64,000 nucleotides of DNA from Brachionus manjavacas. Its lineage: Eukaryota > Rotifera > Eurotatoria > Ploima > Brachionidae. The notes below the pieces were generated by a model. That model saw nothing but the letters and a program-made list of their open reading frames with translations, made no database searches and was not told the origin of the DNA. Positions 33,289-45,932 of this stretch are shown in pieces. Positions within the stretch are counted from its first letter, which is position 1. The number at the start of each line of letters is the position of its first letter. The position numbers and the translations under genes were made by a program. The stretch lies in contig JAHQIY010000005.1 in the NCBI GenBank assembly GCA_019054805.1, positions 4,571,501-4,635,500 on the forward strand. Direction: 5' to 3'.

Positions 33289-34440
33289 AAAAGTTTTAAA
33301 AAAATTTAAAAAATATTTATCGTAACTTTCAATAAATGCTCAAGTACATAATTTTTCGAATTATAGAACCCTGGTTTTTGGAGAGTTTAGCAGTTAGGCT
33401 TAGATAAAAGAATCAAGTTCATGCTGCATGAGCTCACCAAGCATGTCAGCTTTTTGTCACCTGGCTAAATATCATCTAGAAATTTTCACTAGATTTTTTG
33501 CGATGATATTTAGCCAAGAGACCATTTTGTATGTAACGAGGAATTTAAGAGTGCTTAAGCATAATAATGGCTTTTTGATCGAAAATTTTTTTATTAATTA
33601 AATTTTTTAATACTTTAGAGATGGCATTATAAAAATGAATTGCTCCTACAACGACCAAAATTCAACCATTTTATGATACTCATACAACGATTATTTAAAT
33701 CATTTTTGTATTGACGAAAAGCATCCATTAGTTCTTCTATGAGAAACGAGCTATTATTTATTGCTTTTTGAATATTTCTTTTCTCATTTTATATTTTAGC
33801 TTAACAGATTAGACTAAATAAAAATTGAGTGTTATTATATTAGAAACCTTGTAGCCTTTTTCGAAATTTATTTTCAAATTAACGAATATTTGTATAAATA
33901 TCAACAAAAATGAATTTTTAATTGATCCTAATCAATCGGAAATTTTTTTTCTTATTCATTATCTTTGAGCATCTATTTTATTTTGTTTGTTTTTTTTTGT
34001 TCTGTTTAAATTAAATAAAATAATTTTAATAGAATTTAAATTGATCTTTTTTTTATTTATAAATATACCAAATAAATTAAACAATATTTGATAAACTCAC
34101 ACATCAAAATCAAATATTGTGTAAAAAGTACCACTTATTCATTGTTAATTTTTGGCGCCAAATTTTGGTGCTAAAAATCATAAATTGTAGTCTCAGAAAT
34201 TTTAATTTTTAATATTTTATTAATTTAACACATTTAAAATAAATTTTCTGAAGAATTTTAAAAAAAAAAAATTTAACTTTTTTAAACAAAAATAACTAAG
34301 ATTGACAGAATCGAAGGAGAAAAGAAGGAAATTTTTATATTATTGTTTTTTTTTCTCCTTCAGAACAAAAAAAAATTGGGTAATTTTTTGGATGTAAAAA
34401 TTTCCAAGTTAATGTATTTTAGAAAATCTAAAGAATTCAA
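33289..34440. other. Paramyosin-like gene 3' flank and AT-rich DNA
   Basis: AATAAA at 33331-33336 serves the upstream gene. A perfect 15-bp hairpin (33462-33516) follows. The rest is AT-rich with no coding motif. Confidence 0.55.
33462..33516. repeat. Perfect 15-bp inverted repeat, 25-nt loop
   Basis: TGGCTAAATATCATC at 33462-33476 pairs exactly with GATGATATTTAGCCA at 33502-33516. It lies about 170 bp past the paramyosin-like stop. Confidence 0.75.
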
Positions 34441-34449
34441 GTATCATTG

Positions 34450-35170
34450 ATCTATTTTGTAAAAAAGTGATACTTGGTGTCTTGCGTGTCTTTCTTCAAG
34501 TGTAGAACATCTGAGTGTCTCCGGTCTTTCAACATAGGGTCTTGATTTAAGACTCTGAACCAATTATGGAGAATTATCGTTCAACACATTCAATATCCCT
34601 TTTGTATGTCAATATCCCTTTTTTTACTGTTCATGGATATTAAGGTATCATGTTAAGATAATTACCTAGATCACAATCGTTTGTAGCTTTTGTAAAAATT
34701 TGCCTTTTCATTTTTTAATCTTTGCCCTTATTGACTGCTCCAAAATTAAAAACAACGCTTTTTTATAGAGTTCAAGTTCCAGATAGACCATTCTTGTACA
34801 TTATCAAGAAGATTTCTCAAAAAGTTCATGTGACACTTGATCAAATTCCTTGGAAAAAATGAAATAAATGGCATCAGCAGGTTGTTTTTGTTCAAATAAA
34901 AAGTAAAAAGATCAGCAGTATCAAGCAAATTGGTAGCATACGCTTTATTGGCTAAAAATCCATCTTGTTTTTCCAAGAGGAATTTCTTCTTAGTTAGATA
35001 CTTCATGATCTAGTCCTTGATAAGAGACTCAATTATTTTAAATGGTACGGGAATGGAATGATACCATGTCTTCTCCAGCAATCTTTTTAATTTTCAAGAG
35101 CATTAATTTTGCAAGAATTTTTCTTATTTTAATATCTGCTACCGAACATATTGCAGAGAGATAATCAGGC
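34450..35170 (-). mobile_element. Decayed CR1-like LINE RT
   Basis: Minus-strand pieces in alternating frames follow RT order: EKQDGFLANKAYATNLLDT (RT 'QyGFrk..St.tnLl'), then in another frame QPADAIYFIFSKEFDQVSHE (the 'vDaiyfDFSKAFDkVpH' catalytic block, with the first catalytic Asp changed to Ile), and near the 3' side RDIECVER, SRPYVERPETLRCSTLEERH ('erl..L.l.sLe.RR'). Several frameshifts and stops show an old copy. Confidence 0.7.
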
Positions 35171-35451
35171 ATGAGATATTTCCTGGATAAGAGAGCATTT
35201 CAGCGAGCTGCTTAAGCCTAGAAGGAATTTATCGTCAAAATGACTTAACGTAATTCGACGAATTTAATGACATGTCTTATAAAAATGAACTAGTCAAAAA
35301 ATTGAAAATTTTTCTAAAACTTAATTCAGGTTTTATGACATGTAATTAAACTAGAAAGATTCATCAATTGATCTTATCAATACCAGTCATCTCATTATCT
35401 CAATCAAAAATTATTCTGTCAGCCTCTTAAATCGATCTCATAATAAGAACT

Positions 35452-35575
35452 CGTAAGCCGAATGGTCTAAGATAGTTAAATAATCAGACAATCAAAGTTT
35501 GGAATTGCACTGAGGAAGAAAATCTTTCAAAAATCTGTGCAGTAAAGGATGCAATTATTGTTGGTAGAAAAACTT
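35452..35575 (+). mobile_element. Degraded tRNA-derived SINE copy
   Basis: GTAAGCCGAATGGTC at 35454 resembles the A-box of the intact SINE at 46486, and CTGAGGAAGAAAATCTTTCA followed by AAAATCTGTGCAGTA aligns with the sequence just after its B-box (CTGAGGGTGAAAAAATCTTC). The B-box itself is lost. Confidence 0.5.
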
Positions 35576-36658
35576 GGATCTAAAATGTTTTTTCCTCTTA
35601 AAAATTTATGACCCTTTGCTCTCCAAAGTGTGAATGAAGAAAAAAAATTTAATCTTTGAAAAGAAATTAATTTCTGAAGTGGATAATACAATTAAGAATA
35701 TTATGTTACCGATTTCCTGATCATGAGTAATGTAAATGTCTCACAAATTTTTTAATTATATCTTTAAAAATAGTAGATTTTTTTTAAGTTTTCTTTTACC
35801 AAATATGTTTTTTTTTATTGATTAAATGGAAAAAATAAAACTTTTTTGAAACAGAAAGAAGTTAAAAAAAAAAGTATTCCATGGAAGATCTTGATTACGC
35901 AAAAAAAGATGTTTTTGAAAAAAAATGAACACTACTCAAGCTTCAAATTTATACAACATTCCGAGACAGATTTTTTTAACTAATCTTTTTAACTAAAAAA
36001 AAATCAAACATAAAATTTATTTTGAATTCGTTAATAATTCGTTTAAATTTTTTTCTAAAAAGATATGTTTTAGCGTATATTTAAAAGAATAATAATAAAG
36101 AATATTTTAGATATTTATATTTTTAAAAATAACACTTAAAATCCTTTTTTTAATTATTAACGGACTAATTGGGTGAATTTGGTGAATATTCTGGAAAAGA
36201 GGTTAGTTTTGGGGCAAAATATATATGGTTTTCGGGGTATTTCGGTTAACCCTATTATGCCTTTTAGCCCTAACATAATTAACCGCAGGAGGTAAATGGT
36301 CAAAAAAATAGGTCTAATTCGGTGACAATTTTTGGAGTTTTCGAACAAAATGGGATCGTTTTATGCAATAAAAAAAATAGATCACCCGGTTAGGCTCATT
36401 TACCATAAGTTTATTTTATTTAAAATAATGGACACAATATTCACTTTATTAATTCTTTATTTTCTGTAGAATTTTTACTAAAAATATTGTGCACAAATAT
36501 TAAGAGTCTTTAATAATCTTTAACAAGTCTTTGGAATTCTTCTAAATAATCAAAAGTTCTACCTTAATTACCAAAGATTCAGCATCTTCTACGGGTCATT
36601 GAAATTATTTTCTAAAATACTGGCACTCGACATTTTAATCATAAAATGAGAGCTTTTT
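35576..36658. other. AT-rich intergenic DNA
   Basis: No gene recognised. A somewhat richer patch at 36160-36400 has a minus-strand open frame with no known motif. Confidence 0.5.
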
Positions 36659-36720
36659 ATTTATTGATTTGTTTATCTGTATCAAGCTAATGCTCATTCA
36701 GAATAAAAAAAATAAAAATA
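36659..36720 (-). mobile_element. LINE 3' terminus (family T), minus strand
   Basis: The reverse complement reads TTCTGAATGAGCATTAGCTT followed by GATACAGATAAACAAAT, the family T terminus. It lies 170 bp left of copy B. Confidence 0.6.
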
Positions 36721-36892
36721 AAATAAGGATAAAAAAGTCTTGGTAATAAAAATGATAAAAATTTAGAGGTTAGAGATTAGTAAATATTTGATAGTTCAGG
36801 AGAAATAGAAGAAATTTGATGATCCTCTATTTTATAACACAAAATAATAAAATAATTACTTAGCAAATAACTTTATTATGTCATATTACATT

Positions 36893-38223
36893 TGGTTTAA
36901 TTTTTTGTGTTTGAATTACAAAATGTATCCAATGTTGAAATAACATTGAAAAAGTGCGATGTTTCAAAAAAATATAGTTTTTGAGTTAATATTGTAAACA
37001 TTGTCATATTTGAAATTAAACTCTTTGGTGAAATAGAATGAGTTTAATTTTTGTTTAGAAATTTGAAAAAAAAATTGAAAATTCTTTTTTAACTTTTAAA
37101 CAATTCGGTTATTTATTTTCTACCGAGCAAATGCTCCTTCAGAATAAAAACATATGAAAAAACTAAAAATAAAGTTAAACAGTACATAATAAAATAAAAA
37201 ATGAATACAAAAAAAAAAGATGAATAATTCACTTAGAATAAAGTTTTTATTCAATTGTTGAAAAACTGAGTCTAGTCGGTTAGGTAAGCCATAGTTCACT
37301 TATTATCCAAAAAATTCTTGTTCTCAGGTTTTGTGAACTATTGGTTCACCCAATTTTTTTGTTTAAAATAGAATTAGGGTGAACCAAAATAGAATTAGAC
37401 GAACAATTTTTAGATTAAGTGAACAAATTGAATAAAGCTGTTTAATAGAATGCCTAATTCTCGAAACTGATGTAAAAATTAGTTAATAATTATTTTATTT
37501 TTAATTTGAAGGAGCTTTGCATTTGCATTTGCTCTGGTTGACTTAGGATTACTCTTTCAACAATCCCAAATACCCAAATGCACTTTCGACTTAAATCTTT
37601 GGCTTTCAACATAAAATAATAAAAATTAAAGAAAATTCAAATCATTTTTTCACCCTTTAAGGGTTTGACTTTGGGGAACATAGATTCATCTATTTCGCAA
37701 AATTTACCTACTCCGCTAAACTTTAAATTTTTTTATGTAATTATTTTTTCTATCTTATTTTTTATCATTACATTAGCTTTTTTTCTAAATAGATGAAAAT
37801 TTCTAATTAGGTGAACAATTTTTAGATTAGGTCAACTAATAATTCATAAAACCTGAGAACAATAATTGTTCCAGCTGAACCATAGTTTACCTAAGCGACT
37901 AGACCCGAAAAACTTAGTTTTCTTCTTGACTTAAGTGAGAATTTACTTTGGTTTGGTGCATTTTATCAAATACTTAATTTATGAAAAATGGAAAACAGAG
38001 CGTGGATAATTTTTTAAACTACAAATTTTATCTTTAAGGATCATCATACCAAAATCAAAAGTCAAAATTTATAAAAAAAAAGAACAAAGTTTTTCATGTT
38101 TGCAAAATTAACTTGAAATTATTTTTTTTTTGTGACTGAAAAAAATATTTGAAACATCGCACTATTTCAATGTTATTTCAACATTGGATACATTTTGTAA
38201 TTCAAAAACAAAAAATTAAACCA
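36893..38223 (-). mobile_element. TIR-bounded composite unit, copy B (1,331 bp)
   Basis: Both ends begin TGGTTTAATTTTTTG (left, and right in reverse complement), and the inverted repeat runs about 84 bp through AATGTATCCAATGTTGAAAT and AGTGCGATGTTTCAAA with few mismatches. The interior is the reverse complement of copy A's 3' part, including the family T LINE terminus (37109-37150) and the last codons of the RT frame (near 38080-38100), but the RT body is missing. No open frame is of note. It is either a deletion derivative of a unit like copy A or a MITE that received a truncated LINE. Confidence 0.8.
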
Positions 38224-38685
38224 TTTTCAAGCCTAAACAGTTAAAGAAGAAAATTCAATTACATACAAATAGTAACAAAACATGATTATTACACATTTAT
38301 TTTTTATTTATTTATTTAGGTATAATATTTTAGATTTAAGATATTTGAATAGCTTGTTTTATTTTGATTGTGGGTTTCTGAATTAGAATTTAAAAACGGA
38401 AAAGAATAATTAAAAATTGATCCTATCAAGTGTGGTGTTCACCACAGATACTTATCTGTTTATTTATTTATTATGTATGTGAGCGTTAAGTTACTTATGA
38501 TATTTATATATTTTATTTTTGTACTTTTTATTTTTACATGTTCGAGTAGTTATATGACTCTCGATAAAATAAAGATATAAATAGAGAGGGGAGAAGCACA
38601 TGGGGAATCCCGTTTTTTTGGCTTAAGCTCAAAATAAAGATTTTGAAAAAGAAGAAAAAAGTTTTTCCTTAACTGGACTTTTAAG
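38224..38685. other. AT-rich DNA with possible retroelement ends
   Basis: Contains the short palindrome TGTGGTGTTCACCACA near 38432 and a GC-richer string near 38595 followed by A-rich sequence. No protein motif is found. Confidence 0.4.
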
Positions 38686-38689
38686 CGAC

Positions 38690-38850
38690 TTCACATCAAG
38701 GATTCCACCATTTGGCTAAATGTTTAATGTAATTCCTAGAAATTTAATTTTTGCTTCACAATTTAATTTTTCACCGTGAACCTTGAGGTCAATTTTTTGC
38801 AAAGATTTATTATTATTATAAAAATGACTTTACACATTGTAAAATACAAA
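38690..38850 (-). mobile_element. LINE RT thumb fragment
   Basis: The minus strand reads LQKIDLKVHGEKLNCEAKIK then FLGITLN, matching the 'KFLGItLd..L.W..H' signature after the RT palm of Jockey/CR1-like elements. A stop follows at once. A 24-bp phrase just upstream (TTAATTCAGGTTTTATGACATGTA on the minus strand at 38999-39022) recurs at 35320-35343 on the plus strand. Confidence 0.6.
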
Positions 38851-39359
38851 CAGATTGCTATGCGCATGAGATGATACTATTGCACTATACATGAAGCTAT
38901 AGGCATTTAAGTTGACTGGAGTCGGCAATGAAGCTATTACGAGAAAAACAACATTTATTTTCATCAAAATTGTGATTTTTTAGTACCTCTTTTAGTCAGA
39001 TACATGTCATAAAACCTGAATTAACGTTTTGAAAAATTTCAAATTTTTCTTATTTATTTATTGTTACAGACATCTCATAAAAAGTGAATATTTCAATGTC
39101 AAAAATTAGTGCTCGTTTATTTTTGATCTGTCACTAATAGAATAAATAAAATGTCACTAAAATTGAGTAATTACGATGTTGTTTTTATTTTAGATTTTTT
39201 ATTTATATGATAAAAATAAACACTAATATTGAGACTTGATCCCATTATTTTGAATAAAGATTTTTAGAGCGTTTCACATTTTCAAAAATAAGTTAAATCT
39301 CAATGTACCATAAAAATTTTTCATTCGTGTGATTCTCAGAAGATTAGTAGAAAATCAAA

Positions 39360-39540
39360 TTTTTTAGATTCAAGACGGTTTCCAGAGAGGAGATAGCAGT
39401 GTAAACCAAATATCTGTGCGGGAAAAAATTGGAAATGATGCAGATACCAGTGCATATGCTTCGTTTAACTTAAAAGGTGCATATGAATCGGTCGACGGAA
39501 GGTATTGGTACAGTATGAGATTTCAAGAATGATACAACGA
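39360..39540 (+). mobile_element. LINE RT finger/palm fragment
   Basis: The plus strand reads IQDGFQRGDSSVNQISV, then AYASFNLKGAYESVDGR, matching RT blocks 2a-3 ('QaGFr.grst.dqif.lr' and 'yvaFlDlkkAyDsVdr'). The first catalytic Asp of block 3 is Asn here. It is unrelated in sequence to family T. Confidence 0.65.
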
Positions 39541-40187
39541 GTTTATCTGCAGGGACTAATCATTTCATTAAATTAGTTAAATAAATTGACTCAACTGAAT
39601 AATCTCTATCCTTAAAAAGCTTTATGATGCTATCTTTTTGATAATACAAAATCCATGAGTTAATATCACTGAAAAATGACTGAGATTACTAACACCATTG
39701 ATAAAAATTCCATTATATTTACATGAAACATAAAATTTGATTTAGTAAATTAATTCTATTTCAAAACACTACAAATTGGTGCTTAATTATTCTCCAAAAA
39801 TAAAATTTTTTTGGGATATAGATGTTTGACTTAGATTTATATTTTTAGAACGCATTTCCAGTTTCTGATGAGTTCATATTAATTATTGTATTTTAATTTT
39901 TAACTACAGAGCTTAGCATAAAGGTTAAATATTTTAAAAGGTTTTTTTTTTTCATTCTTTCCTTTTGATTGATTTAATAAAAAAATAAAACACGAAATTT
40001 AAATTGAATTTCTTGTATTTGGTTGAATAAAGAAAACTTGCTTGGCATCTTGAAATTTAAACATAAAATAAACAAGAAAATTTATTTCTGATTAACACTT
40101 ACTAACAAAAGAAATAAAAAAATATAAATTAGAATGATACATTAAATTTTTTTATAAAATAAATGGAAAAAAAAATAAAGACTTGGT
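39541..40187. other. AT-rich DNA, 3' flank of the GPCR gene
   Basis: No coding or repeat feature recognised. Confidence 0.5.
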
Positions 40188-42258
40188 TCACAAAAATTGT
40201 GTCACTTCATTTGATTTTGCCAAACGGTTTTGAACATTTTCATCTTCATATGGTTTACGTCTGAATAATTTTCTGATTAAATGAGTGGAACTGTGTCTAA
40301 AAGACTCGTTGGAAAAAGCGTAAATAATCGGATTGACGGACGAATTAGCGTAACTCATCGTATGAGCAATCATTTTAAGCAAATATGAGCTAAAACGCTT
40401 TGGGAAATTTTTATCCAAACGGTACCAAGTAGCCAAAAAATTCACCGGAAACCACAAAACAATAAATGTTAAAGTCAAAAATATGACAATTTTAGTCACA
40501 CGTTTATTTCTAATTACAGACATTTTACTTTTATAAGTCTTAATAGAATAATTAAAAATAGTTAATTAATATTTTTATCAATTTACCGTATTTAGGGCTA
40601 AATTTTTGGTTTTAACTGCCATAAAATGCAAAATTTTAATATAAGAAATAACTAATACTATTGAAGGTATCAAGTAAGATACCACTGTTGAATACCATTG
40701 CGTCAAATTGCTCCAAAAATAGTCTTGTCTTTGTACGCACTCTTCTATTATCATCGGATAATATGTCCAATTTTGATCTGTCACATAGCTTTGCTCTTCG
40801 ACATTATAAGTTATTATATTCGGAATACTAAGTATTAGTGAAACTAAAAAAATAATTTTCACTTTAAAATTGTTTTTTTTTTGCCGGAAAATTGAAGTTT
40901 TCGATCAAAATTTAATTATCATGATCAGTGGCGTGGTCACATTAGAGTGAATTGAAGCTGTCACCTTACCATTTAATTTTTTTTTCTTTTTAATTTTTTT
41001 TAAACGAAATTCACAGATCGGAAATCTATTAGGAAAAGTTGTCTCAATTTATGTTTTTAATTTTAAATTCTTCTAAAAAAAACTACACTGTTGAATTATC
41101 AGAATTAAATTTTAGTCGCCTAAATGAATTAACTCAAATGAATATCGAAGCATTATAAATTCCGAAAATCGATTTTAAGAGATTTATTTATGTTTTTTCC
41201 AGACAAAAGGTTAATGAAATTATTTTAAATTTGTAAAATATTAATCTTGTTCTTTTTATTTTTAAAATATTAAATCAAAAAATTTTAAATAGCTTCTTTT
41301 TTTTCTTAATTAAATAAAACTTACAATTAAAAAAAATTGGTAAAATTCAGCTATTATTTATACATAGATTCACCACATTCCACAAGGCTATCCCCCCTAC
41401 TTTCGCCACAATATAAAGCCCACCTATCCCAATGATAATGATTAAAAATTATCATCTACAAGACTTTTATATTATTTATAATTTAAAATTCAAAGCAATA
41501 GGATTTTTCAATGAAAAAAGCTAACGATTAAAAAATTTTATAACTAATTCTGTTTATATAAGATATTAAAAAATTACATTAAGAGTTTTAATTTTTTTAT
41601 AATTTAGATCATAAACTTCATTTTCCAATTTATAGCCGTCTTACCTAGCCAAATAAGACATGTTATGTAAAAAACAAACCCAGGGTTGCGCCATGACTGT
41701 TTTCTGGTATTACAAACATAGTTACAACGATCTGAGAAAAATAAAAAATAAAAAAAAATAATTATTTTTCTGAAAATTTACCAATGGTCATCATCATAAG
41801 TGTCAAACAAGTTGAACACACAGTTACCTTAGAAATAATAGGTTAGAAAACAATTTTAAGCAGAAAAAATATTCTCTTACAAATGAAGTGTAATGATATG
41901 CTTTGCACATGAGATTTCCAAACGTCCATCTCTCCATCAAATAAGAATAAGTTGTCAAAGGAATACAAGAAACAATAAATGCGATGTCGGCACAGGCCAA
42001 ATTAAATAAATAACACTGGGTAACATTGGTAAGTTTATTGAATTTTATAATTGTAAAAACAACAAGTCCGTTTCCAAGTAGTCCAGTTATGGTCAACATT
42101 ATCCAGATGGAAGCGAAAATTAGTCGGCAATTCGGACACTCAGTTGTGTCTTCTTCAAGAAAGCGAATATTGATTTCTTCCATTAGGGCGATCGGTGTGC
42201 GGTTCTCCCACATCTTAGGCTCAAAAAAATCGGCATAAAATATATCCTCGGTCCTCAT
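40188..42258 (-). CDS. Class A neuropeptide GPCR, kisspeptin/galanin/allatostatin-A-like
   Basis: Five exons on the minus strand (41881-42258, 41782-41827, 41645-41731, 40587-40843, 40188-40538) join in phase to 372 residues. The extracellular N-terminus has N-glycosylation sequons (ENRT), TM1 contains GLLGNGLVVFTI, TM2 NLACADIAF, and TM3 ends MTIDRC (a DRY variant). W-T-F-G-N-L-M-C precedes TM3 and supplies the disulfide cysteine. TM4 is WLVSLILSIPN, TM5 YLIPSIVLVISYIKIL, TM6 LTFIVLWFPVNF (LWFP for CWxP) and TM7 HTMSYANSSVNPIIYAF with NPxxY. The TM7 and helix-8 wording (AHTMSY.NSSVNPIIYAF) is typical of kisspeptin, galanin and allatostatin-A receptors, which couple peptide hormones to G proteins. 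Introns are 48-53 nt except intron 3 (801 nt). The ligand class is inferred only. Confidence 0.88.
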
Positions 42259-45200
42259 CTCATTTGTAATTGAAAGCTTGAATGCTAATTATTTTATCTC
42301 TAATTTTCTGGCATAAATTTTAAAATCAAAACAGCTTTATTCAAGAATTAGAGGAGAAATAAAAGAAATTAAATGATTTTGACGGCCCAATTTTTAGCAT
42401 TTAATTAATATCATAATTTTTTTATTAACAGACATTTTGGAATTGAAGTTTTACGAAATTGAACACGTTTTCTAAGCTTGTTGAAAAAATTTTGTTAAAA
42501 AGAAATGATCAAAATATAATGATAGTAACATAAAACTGCCTGTGATCAGATGTTGTTTTTTTGTTCAATTTTATTCTCAAATTTAGTTTAACCAAAAATA
42601 AAATCTATAATTTAATTAAATTTTCCACTTTTTTTATTCAATTAGCTTTCATTTTTCTTAATGTAATAATGTGCTCGGATGGCTTTCGGATAGATTATCG
42701 ATAACGAAATTAACCTTTAAGAATAAATACCTTGCAGAAACATTTTTATACGCAATAGAGTCTAATGCCACAAGGAAGCTTGGCTTAGATTAATCTTTCT
42801 TATTTTATCATTTAATTATTAATTTTGGCATAACCCTTTTTAAAATTTGAGAGTTTCGAATCTATCTTAATTCACAAGATATTTTTAAATGCGATCAAAT
42901 GAAATAAATGTCAAACATGGTCTCGATAGTTTCTAATTTTTTAAATATTAAATTCGATTATTCCTGTTTTGTTAAGATTCAAAGAGTCTTGAATAAAATT
43001 AATTATCTTTAGTTTAAAAGGTGTTTTTGGAAATCTTAAAAATTTTCATTTTTCAAAATAAAAAATAATATAATCAGCATTTTAGCTCACAGTTCTTTTT
43101 TATTAAATGATTAAGCATTATCGATATAGTATCAATATAATAATGAAATAATATGTGTATCTAAGAAAAACCATGAACCATTCCTAAGTTTTAAATGCGT
43201 AATTTCCTTCACATTTTTCAAAAATTCGCATATCATACACCATTAATGCCTACAATCAGTGGAAAAATAAAAATTTTTTTACTGATATGGTTTCAAATAA
43301 AATCTGAGTAACAAAGGTTTATTTATTTAATGTTAATAAATTAAAGATTATATTACCTTCTGTTGGATAAAATATTTTGATTAAAAAATGTAATATTTAA
43401 AATTGATTACATGCGAGTTATTAATGAATTTAATGATAATTTTTTTATCACGAAAGCCTATAATATACTGAAATGACAATACAGTTCTAGTTTTGTAGTC
43501 GTAAAAAAAATTGAGATTTTTTGTCTGTTTTTGGCAATTTTTAATGCCGAAAACTGTCCTTTTTATCATACAAATATCTTAAAAAATCAATAACTTTTTA
43601 TTTGAAATGATGTCATTTAATTTGAAAAGCAAATTTAAAATTTAAAATGTAAGGAAATTATTTATTTATTTACAAGATAATTAAATTATATTTTAAATTC
43701 TATAAAATTAAAAAACCGATTAAAAAAAAAACTAGCCAATTTCCGTAATAAGCCTGTCTGAATTTTTTGAGAATATTGATTTGGCCAATTTTTTGATACT
43801 TTGGACCCAAAATTTTAGTTTAAAAAAAAAATCAGTCTTTAAAATTTTTCAATACTAAAATTATTTAAATTAAAAAGCTTGGACAAATTAAACAAAGCTA
43901 GTATTTATTAACAATACAGAATTAATCTATTCAATATCAGTGGAATATATAAAAGGATGAATTCGTCTTGAAATATTTTTTGAATTATCCCAATTAATCT
44001 TGCTTTATCGATGATTAGTAAAAAGATATTTATCTTTTTTATTTTCCGAAAATTCTGCACTCATAAAATTAACTAAGAAAATAAATATGAAAAGTAAATA
44101 AAAGAATAATACCTTTTAGAAATATAAAGGATAATGACTATGATTTATTATTTATTATAGGTTCATATTACGGAAAGAGATAATCGGAAGTTCACCAACT
44201 GTTTACGAATTGGGAAATTATTCAATTCAAAAATAATCGCTTTTTTAATTGACAACATTTTTTAGTTTGAAGAAAAATATCATAGTTTATCAACAATACT
44301 TAATAATTAAACAATTAGTTTAATTACTCTAATCAGTAAGTACTTTTACTTAGATAAAACCAAAATATTTGATTAGCTGGTAATTATAATCTTGAGTTTG
44401 GAAATAATTTTGAAGTAAGACTATCTAATCAAAAAATGTAGAACTCAATTGAGACATTTGAAAGTTGAAAGAAAATATCTCTCTTGGTTAACTGAGGAAA
44501 AAAGTTGACACTTTTTGAGTCAAAATTTTTTTAGATAAGTCATATTTGTTCCCATACGAAAAAAGTTATTAAAAATTATAATTGAATAAAATTGATTTTT
44601 ATCAAAAACGATGAAATAAAAAACTAAAATTTGCATACTTTCTAATTAATGAAAAATTCAGTCAAATTGGATTTTAGAAATTCTTTTTTTCAAATTCATG
44701 ATTCAAATTAACTAACTCAATCAAAAATTAAAAAGTTTTCTAAGCTATAAATTAGAAATAAGATAAATTCATCCAAGGAAATCTTTCCTTAAATTTAATG
44801 CTTAAAGTTTACAATTGAGCAGTCAAATAAATTATTTAAAATTTAATTAAATAAAATTTTTAAGATTAAAAATTCAATAATTTTTATTCCACAACGCTTA
44901 CCAAAGTTCCAATGACTTTTGTTCAGAGACTCGAAAATAAATCTAATTACTCAATTTCTGTCTATTTTTCATAGGAAATAGAGTCAAATTATAAAATTTT
45001 CCACAAGATCTGAACAGAACAATTCTAAGATCACTCTTTACATCGATTGATAACAGTTTTTTTTTTTAAATAACAATTGAAAAAAATAATTATGAAAAAA
45101 TTAAATGATCGTTTCAGTGTATTTAAAGTCGTTTAGAACCTAAGGAATAAAAGAATTCTATAAACAAAATTTCCTTCAAATATTTACCATTGAGCAGATA

Positions 45201-45884
45201 CTCTCTAGTTTTGTTTAATTAACATCCTGTACGGTAAATAGTTTTTGGGAAACAATTATTAAATAAAGGTTCATTAAAATAAAGTTGGAGAATTTCAAGA
45301 TACTGTAAATCAATATTGTGCCGATTTTGAAAATAATACCTTGACGAGCTAGCTTGAAATTTTGCTGAATTATTTTATAAAAGAAGTAAGATTAAATTAA
45401 AATTTTTAATTGAAAAAAAAATGAAATTTAAAATTTATAGTGTCAACGGAAGTATTGTTTAAGTATTATTCTTAATTAATTATTAACAAAATCTTAAAGT
45501 GTTAGGTAACAGAAGTTTTCTTTTTCTTGAATGGCATGGGTTTTTCTTATTTTATTAGTTTTTTTTAAGATAAAAATTAAATTGAAAAAAAAATATTTGG
45601 TTCTAATCTCAAGAGTGAGATAAGACTCTTATTTGGTTAAACACTAATTTGATTTATTTAATTTCTTCAGCATGAAAATTTCATTTTTCGTTTTGACACC
45701 TAAATTTTTCATTTTTGAATCCCGTTAAGATTTTTTTCTTTCTTTAAATATATTTGAATCAATTCTTCAAAATAATTAATCAAATTCATTAACTGTAATA
45801 CAACGAAATGAATTTTGAATTTTTATTTTTTTGAATACCATTTTCGGATTATTATTAATTTTGGTAAATTTTAATAAACGGCTA
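42259..45884. other. Gene-poor AT-rich DNA
   Basis: No host gene recognised. One minus-strand stretch at 43381-43569 (YDYKTRTVLSFQYIIGFRDK) is listed separately; everything else is low-complexity. Confidence 0.55.
43381..43569 (-). mobile_element. Possible DDE-transposase crumb (Harbinger-like)
   Basis: A 62-residue open stretch reads TVFGIKNCQKQTKNLNFFYD then YKTRTVLSFQYIIGFRDKKI and INNSHVINF. The order resembles 'DGT.f.I..P.......y..y..k...l.fQ.ivd..g.i..i..g..GS.HD' of PIF/Harbinger-type transposases, but the catalytic D and the HD are not conserved. Weak. Confidence 0.2.
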
Positions 45885-45932
45885 TACGGGCTCTTCCATT
45901 ATCCACTAGGATAAAATAGGGTCAATTATTAT
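45885..45932 (+). mobile_element. SINE 3' end fragment
   Basis: CATTATCCACTAGGATAAAA followed by TAGGGTCAATT repeats the 3' end of the SINE at 46486-46781 (CATTATCCACTAGGATAGAA). No tRNA-like head precedes it, so this is a 5'-truncated copy. Confidence 0.65.
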
